Shown here piece after piece: positions 5,676-9,244 of a stretch of 9,244 nt of DNA. The number at the start of each line of letters is the position of its first letter. The stretch's first letter is position 1. A program made the position numbers and the translations under genes. This stretch comes from Eubacteriales bacterium. GTDB lineage: Bacteria; Bacillota; Clostridia; Oscillospirales; Acutalibacteraceae. The notes under the pieces were generated by a model, which worked only from the letters and a program-made list of their open reading frames with translations, was not told where the DNA came from and searched no databases. The stretch lies in NCBI GenBank assembly GCA_030529125.1, contig JAUMXP010000058.1, positions 1 through 9,244 on the forward strand. The letters run 5' to 3'.

Positions 5676-8084
5676 TTATTTGAGATATGTCTGACCTGAT
5701 GGGCCTACAGCACCTGTGATGCCGTCAAAACCTGAAGCGCAGCATACATATACTCTCATGTTACCCTTACCGAGTGATGAAACTGAAAGTGTGCCGTTTG
5801 TTACTTCCTTAATATCACCAGTAACAGCATCAATGTACTTACCATTAGGGATATTCTTGAATGTAGCACCGTCTGTAACAGTTACGAGTGCGAGAGAATC
5901 AACACCCTCAGATGCATTTGTGTATCTCTTGATATATGCCATATTACCTGATACATAGTTAGAAGATACTGTGTACTGACCCTTCTGCAGTGCAGGGATA
6001 GCACGTCTGATAGCATTGAGCTTCTGGATGTGCTTAGCAAGTGGGTAGTTGAGTGTTTCAGCAACAGTACCTGTAGCTGTGTACTGTGAGAAGTCAGTAG
6101 CATTAACTGTACCCTCGAGGTGTTCACCGAAGTATGCACGACCTGTCTGAGCAAGTGGCTTGTTAGGACCTACGTCGATAACAACACCCTTCTGGAACTC
6201 GATCTCACTACCATAGTACAGACAAGGGATACCACGGAATGTGTACATAAGGTTGAGGTTTTCAGCCCATGTCTGAGTACCGCCTGCAAATCTGTTCTGC
6301 TGGCCTCTGTCAGGAGAGTAGTCGTGTGAGTCAACGTATACAACGTTCCATGTAGAGTCGTTGTAGTACTTATAAGAAGCTTTACCAAAACCGAATGCAC
6401 CAGAAGCATCATCGAAGCACCAGTGCATCTGGAAGTCGATAGCGCCCATACCTGAGCTCTTTGAGTAGTCAGGTGTGTGGTATGTAATACCATTTAAGAA
6501 TGCGTTATCAGAAGTTGGCTGGTTGTTGACATTATCGTACTTCTTGTAGTGATCAAATGTGAGGTTCATGTTATCGTTGATCTGTTCTGCTGTAGCGTTA
6601 ACATTCTTGTTCCACTTTGAAGTTAAGCTTGTATCAGGCTCATCCCATGTGTAGAACTGAGCTGACTCGCAAGCGTGGTCACGATACCAAACCTGTGAGT
6701 AACGACAGCAGATTTCGCCGAACATATAGAAGTTGTCGTTGCCTGCAGCCTTAGCAGCAGCGTTCATCTGATCATTAAACAATGTGTTGAGAGAAAGTCT
6801 AGAGATATGTCTTACTGTATCAACACGGAAAGCGTCAACGCCCATATCAAGGTAGTTTGAATAAGCATCGACAAGATACTCAGCTACAGCAGGGTTTTCT
6901 GTATTAAGGTCAACGCAGTCGCCTGCGATCTGACAATACTTACAGGTCCAGTCGTCCCAGTTAAGGCTCTGGAAGTAACCTGTGTGGTAGTAGTTCTTAG
7001 GGTTGCAGACTGCGTCTGTTGAAACCTTTTCCATGCCGTAGTCAACGTCGTCAGGATGTGAACCTGTCGAGTTGTTAGCACCTGCAGCAGAAGAAGTATT
7101 CTTCATAAGGTTAAGTCTTGAATCATACTGCTGCTGTGGCTTTAATGCGTAGTACTCTTCAGGAGTTGAAACGCCGCTGTAGTCAAGCAGTGTCTTGGTA
7201 GGAACCATACACTTCTCGATATCAGCTAAATCCTGATAGTTATCGTACTTCTTAGTAAACAGTGGAGCAAGGAATGCTTCACCGAAGTTACCTGTGTGCT
7301 GCCATACAACGTCCTGAACAATCTTGAAGTCCTTGGAGTGAGCTTCTTCGATAAAGTCTTCGTATGTATAACCGTCAGATTCGTATCTTACGTCAACAGT
7401 TGAGAAGTCCATAGCGTGATAGCCGTGGTAATCGTAGCCTGATGCGTTAGTAACTACAGGAGTAATCCAGATAGCGCTAAAGCCTAAAGCCTTGATGTAA
7501 TCGAGCTTATCAGCAAGACCTTTGAAGTCACCGCGCCATGCAGGGTCTGAGTCAGGGTTGTTAGCCTGTTTGTCATCCCAGCAGTGTACGTTGTTACCTG
7601 TATCACCATCGTAGAAACGAGTTGTGATTACAAAGTAGATAGTGTCTTCTCTTAAATCTGTGAATTCATAATCAGAAGGGATGTCAGGGTTCTTATCTCT
7701 CCATTTACCATCTTTGTACCACCATTCGCCAGTACTACGTGATGTTTCTTCAGAGATCTGACCTTCTAATGTAGCAGTACCGTCTGTGAAGAGGAGATTT
7801 ACTTTTGTAACATCTGCAAACTTATATGTATACCAATTATCGCCAACCTGATCTTTATCAAGTGTCATCTTAACGCCAGGGTAAGATGTTGATATATCCT
7901 GTGGCAGTGCGTTCCAATAGTAAACATAAGGGTTGCAATCTTCTGATTTAACGTGAATTGTGATACCAGCATCAGCTGATACATCTGCAACTTCACTTTC
8001 TGTTGCATAAGTTGAGATAACAGCAATAGATACGAGCATCATAACAGCTAGTACCATAGCTGTAATTCTTTTTATTGTACTCAT
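5676..8084 (-). CDS. Secreted GH13 alpha-amylase with N-terminal CBM26 starch-binding module
   Basis: This encodes 802 residues and hydrolyses internal alpha-1,4 bonds of starch outside the cell. Residues 1-27 are a signal peptide with likely cleavage at T-Y-A|T. Residues 40-134 match a CBM26 starch-binding module (aromatic-rich, with Y-V-Y-Y-W, P-G-V-K-M and G-E-W-W-Y-K-D-G-K-W). The GH13 barrel spans about 145-690: region I Q-D-V-V-W-Q-H (257-263), region II G-V-D-A-F-R-V-D with nucleophile Asp422, region III F-G-E with acid/base Glu457, region IV V-D-S-H-D with His587 and Asp588. A beta-sandwich C domain (about 690-790) ends the protein. All three catalytic acids are present. Region I has Gln262 where most amylases have a calcium-binding Asn, and the region I to II distance (164 residues) is long. 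There are 14 cysteines and no dockerin. GGAGGT lies 8 bases before the ATG; the stop of the upstream dockerin gene is 16 bp away, so the two are cotranscribed. The GH13 subfamily is not assigned. Confidence 0.96.
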   Translation of the reverse strand: MSTIKRITAMVLAVMMLVSIAVISTYATESEVADVSADAGITIHVKSEDCNPYVYYWNALPQDISTSYPGVKMTLDKDQVGDNWYTYKFADVTKVNLLFTDGTATLEGQISEETSRSTGEWWYKDGKWRDKNPDIPSDYEFTDLREDTIYFVITTRFYDGDTGNNVHCWDDKQANNPDSDPAWRGDFKGLADKLDYIKALGFSAIWITPVVTNASGYDYHGYHAMDFSTVDVRYESDGYTYEDFIEEAHSKDFKIVQDVVWQHTGNFGEAFLAPLFTKKYDNYQDLADIEKCMVPTKTLLDYSGVSTPEEYYALKPQQQYDSRLNLMKNTSSAAGANNSTGSHPDDVDYGMEKVSTDAVCNPKNYYHTGYFQSLNWDDWTCKYCQIAGDCVDLNTENPAVAEYLVDAYSNYLDMGVDAFRVDTVRHISRLSLNTLFNDQMNAAAKAAGNDNFYMFGEICCRYSQVWYRDHACESAQFYTWDEPDTSLTSKWNKNVNATAEQINDNMNLTFDHYKKYDNVNNQPTSDNAFLNGITYHTPDYSKSSGMGAIDFQMHWCFDDASGAFGFGKASYKYYNDSTWNVVYVDSHDYSPDRGQQNRFAGGTQTWAENLNLMYTFRGIPCLYYGSEIEFQKGVVIDVGPNKPLAQTGRAYFGEHLEGTVNATDFSQYTATGTVAETLNYPLAKHIQKLNAIRRAIPALQKGQYTVSSNYVSGNMAYIKRYTNASEGVDSLALVTVTDGATFKNIPNGKYIDAVTGDIKEVTNGTLSVSSLGKGNMRVYVCCASGFDGITGAVGPSGQTYLK

Positions 8085-8092
8085 AAAGCGCT

Positions 8093-8098
8093 ACCTCC
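8093..8098 (-). promoter_or_regulatory. Ribosome binding site of the alpha-amylase gene, inside a 16-bp junction
   Basis: On the - strand GGAGGT ends 8 bases before the amylase ATG and begins 2 bases after the stop codon of the preceding dockerin gene. Ribosomes finishing the upstream gene would pass directly over this site, so translational coupling is plausible. Confidence 0.85.
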
Positions 8099-8100
8099 GT

Positions 8101-9244
8101 TTACCAATTCTCAAGTTTTGCTACAAAACGCTGAATCATAGTTGCGTCCAATACAGAAACACCTTCGTCTAAGTTAGCGTTAGCATTAGCGAGATTGATA
8201 AATGCTACCTCGATGCTAGCGCAGTACTGCTGTACGAGTGTTGCGTCGATTACAGTAACTTCACCGTCAGCGTTAGCGTCACCTCTTAAGTCGCCTCCTA
8301 CAGGCTCTGTTGGCTGTGGTGGAAGTGTTTCAGTTGGTGGTTCTGGATCATCAACAACTTCGTTTACACACTGATATGTGTATGTACGCTCTGCAAGATC
8401 GTTTTCAGAGTTCTGTACAGAAACAGTAACTGTGTATGTGCCTAAAGCAGAAGGAGTGAATTTATAAGAAGCTGTCTTTGTGTAGTAAGGAACGTTAACA
8501 GTTTTGCCTGCAGCGTCCTTGATTGTGAACTTGTAGAATAAAAGGTTTGTACCTGTCTTACCACCGCCTGCTGTAACTGCGATAGTTGTAGCAGTACCCT
8601 TCTTAATCTGGCTTGAACCAGGAGTTACCTTTTTGATGATAGGAGCTTTGACTGTTGAGTCATCGCTGATTACGTATTCAGCTTTTCTCTGGTTTTCGTT
8701 ACCAGCAGCATCTTTGAAGTCATATACTAATGTATATGTGCCTGTAGCTGTTGGTGACCATACTACTGAGTTCTTAGTTGAGAAGTCAGAAAGAACAGTT
8801 GTCTTGCCTGCTGCTACAACGCTGAACTTGTAGTAAACTGTACCGCCTGTGCTCACAGCATTAGCAGAAAGTGTGATGTCACAACCCTTGTACTGTGGAG
8901 AAGCTACGTCAGTACCTACACTCTTAACTGTGATAGGTGATGTGTCATATTTTTCCCACTTGTTTGTTGAGTTGTCATAGATATATCCGTCACCTGGGAA
9001 TGACATATCGCCTGTTTTCTGAGCATCTGAGCCAGAGTTGAAGATGATCATGTTCCAATCTTTAGATACTTCGTACTGCCAGATATTCTCGCCAATGTTT
9101 GTCATTGTTACGCCAGGCCATGAGCCGTTGTTACCAAGAGCATCTGACCACATGTAGCATGATACTGAGCTCCAACCAGCTGTGTTTTTGCAGTAAACCA
9201 TTTTTGTACCACTTGGGTTTGGCTGTGTTGGCTGAGTTGGATCT
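8101..9244 (-). CDS. Dockerin-bearing starch-binding protein, probably an amylosomal amylase C-terminus (5' end outside window)
   Basis: The frame stays open to the right edge, so only the C-terminal 380 residues are seen. Visible residues 1-14 form a Pro/Thr/Gln linker (D-P-T-Q-P-T-Q-P-N-P), which shows that another domain lies upstream; the ATG at 9201 is internal. Residues about 15-100 match a CBM26 starch-binding module (W-S-S-V, S-W-P-G-V, I-I-F-N, P-G-D-G-Y-I-Y-D-N). Residues about 104-195 and 196-292 are two similar Ig-like/Y_Y_Y-type beta domains, each with Y-K-F and G-T-Y-T near its end. A Pro/Thr/Glu linker (about 296-316) leads to a type I dockerin (319-380) with two calcium loops, D-A-N-A-D-G and N-A-N-L-D-E-G, each followed by a D-A-T-x-x-Q helix. 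Dockerins bind cohesins on scaffoldins, so the protein should be part of an extracellular amylosome. The missing part is probably a GH13 enzyme, but a non-catalytic starch-binding protein is possible. It is cotranscribed with the amylase downstream. Confidence 0.94.
   Translation of the reverse strand, partial: DPTQPTQPNPSGTKMVYCKNTAGWSSVSCYMWSDALGNNGSWPGVTMTNIGENIWQYEVSKDWNMIIFNSGSDAQKTGDMSFPGDGYIYDNSTNKWEKYDTSPITVKSVGTDVASPQYKGCDITLSANAVSTGGTVYYKFSVVAAGKTTVLSDFSTKNSVVWSPTATGTYTLVYDFKDAAGNENQRKAEYVISDDSTVKAPIIKKVTPGSSQIKKGTATTIAVTAGGGKTGTNLLFYKFTIKDAAGKTVNVPYYTKTASYKFTPSALGTYTVTVSVQNSENDLAERTYTYQCVNEVVDDPEPPTETLPPQPTEPVGGDLRGDANADGEVTVIDATLVQQYCASIEVAFINLANANANLDEGVSVLDATMIQRFVAKLENW

Noticed and set aside
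5661..5678. Palindrome TAATAAC / GTTATTA over the amylase stop codon
   Set aside because: It is AT-rich with a short 7-bp stem and no T-run; the real terminator is the GC-rich hairpin just downstream.
5882..6493. Open frames overlapping the amylase in another frame on the same strand
   Set aside because: Their products are low-complexity Thr/Ser/Leu-rich chains without domain patterns or ribosome binding sites; they are by-products of the biased codon use of the real gene.
8101..9201. ATG at 9201 as the start of the dockerin protein
   Set aside because: It falls at the first strand of the CBM26, lacks a signal peptide and ribosome binding site, and the frame continues upstream through a Pro/Thr linker.
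1..9244. CRISPR array, insertion sequence, tRNA or attachment site
   Set aside because: No regularly spaced repeats, transposase motifs, tRNA cloverleaf or flanking direct repeats were seen.

Overview
The window suggests an anaerobic, starch-degrading gut Clostridia member, most plausibly a Ruminococcus of the R. bromii type. The reasons are a type I dockerin joined to a CBM26-type starch-binding module, a second secreted GH13 alpha-amylase with its own CBM26, a rubrerythrin-family protein (typical of obligate anaerobes), strong AGGAGG-type ribosome binding sites, AT-rich intergenic DNA and a GTG-started gene. The genus is inferred from domain content, not from a database match.

Layout. Positions 1-1354 (+ strand) hold three small, separately terminated genes: the 3' part of a rubrerythrin-like diiron protein, a PepSY-domain lipoprotein and a FlK-type hot-dog thioesterase. 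A hairpin at 1368-1402 can serve as terminator for both this block and the convergent one. From 1406 to 5531 (- strand) lies a two-gene ABC transporter operon: an ATPase with an altered Walker A motif, then a 1126-residue FtsX/MacB-fold permease carrying a long coiled-coil hairpin on the outer face. A 144-bp gap (5532-5675) holds the terminator of the amylase gene and the probable promoter of the transporter operon, flanked by two copies of an 11-bp repeat. From 5676 to the right edge (- strand) are two starch genes separated by only 16 bp: upstream, the C-terminal part of a CBM26 / Ig-like / dockerin protein that runs off the window, and downstream a complete CBM26-GH13 alpha-amylase without a dockerin.

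How the parts fit together. The two right-hand genes look like an amylosome-related pair, one product attached to a cohesin scaffold and one released or held only by starch binding. The ABC transporter has its own promoter and terminator, so no functional link to starch use is shown; its extracellular coiled coil recalls FtsX-like systems that act on the cell wall or export peptides. The three left-hand genes look like housekeeping or stress functions. No stretch longer than 300 bases lacks a gene. I saw no tRNA, rRNA, CRISPR array, transposase or phage gene. The window contains no clearly unprecedented system; the most unusual points are the Walker A Gly-to-Cys change, the variant second dockerin loop, the long insertion and altered calcium-site residue in the amylase, and the coiled-coil hairpin of the permease.
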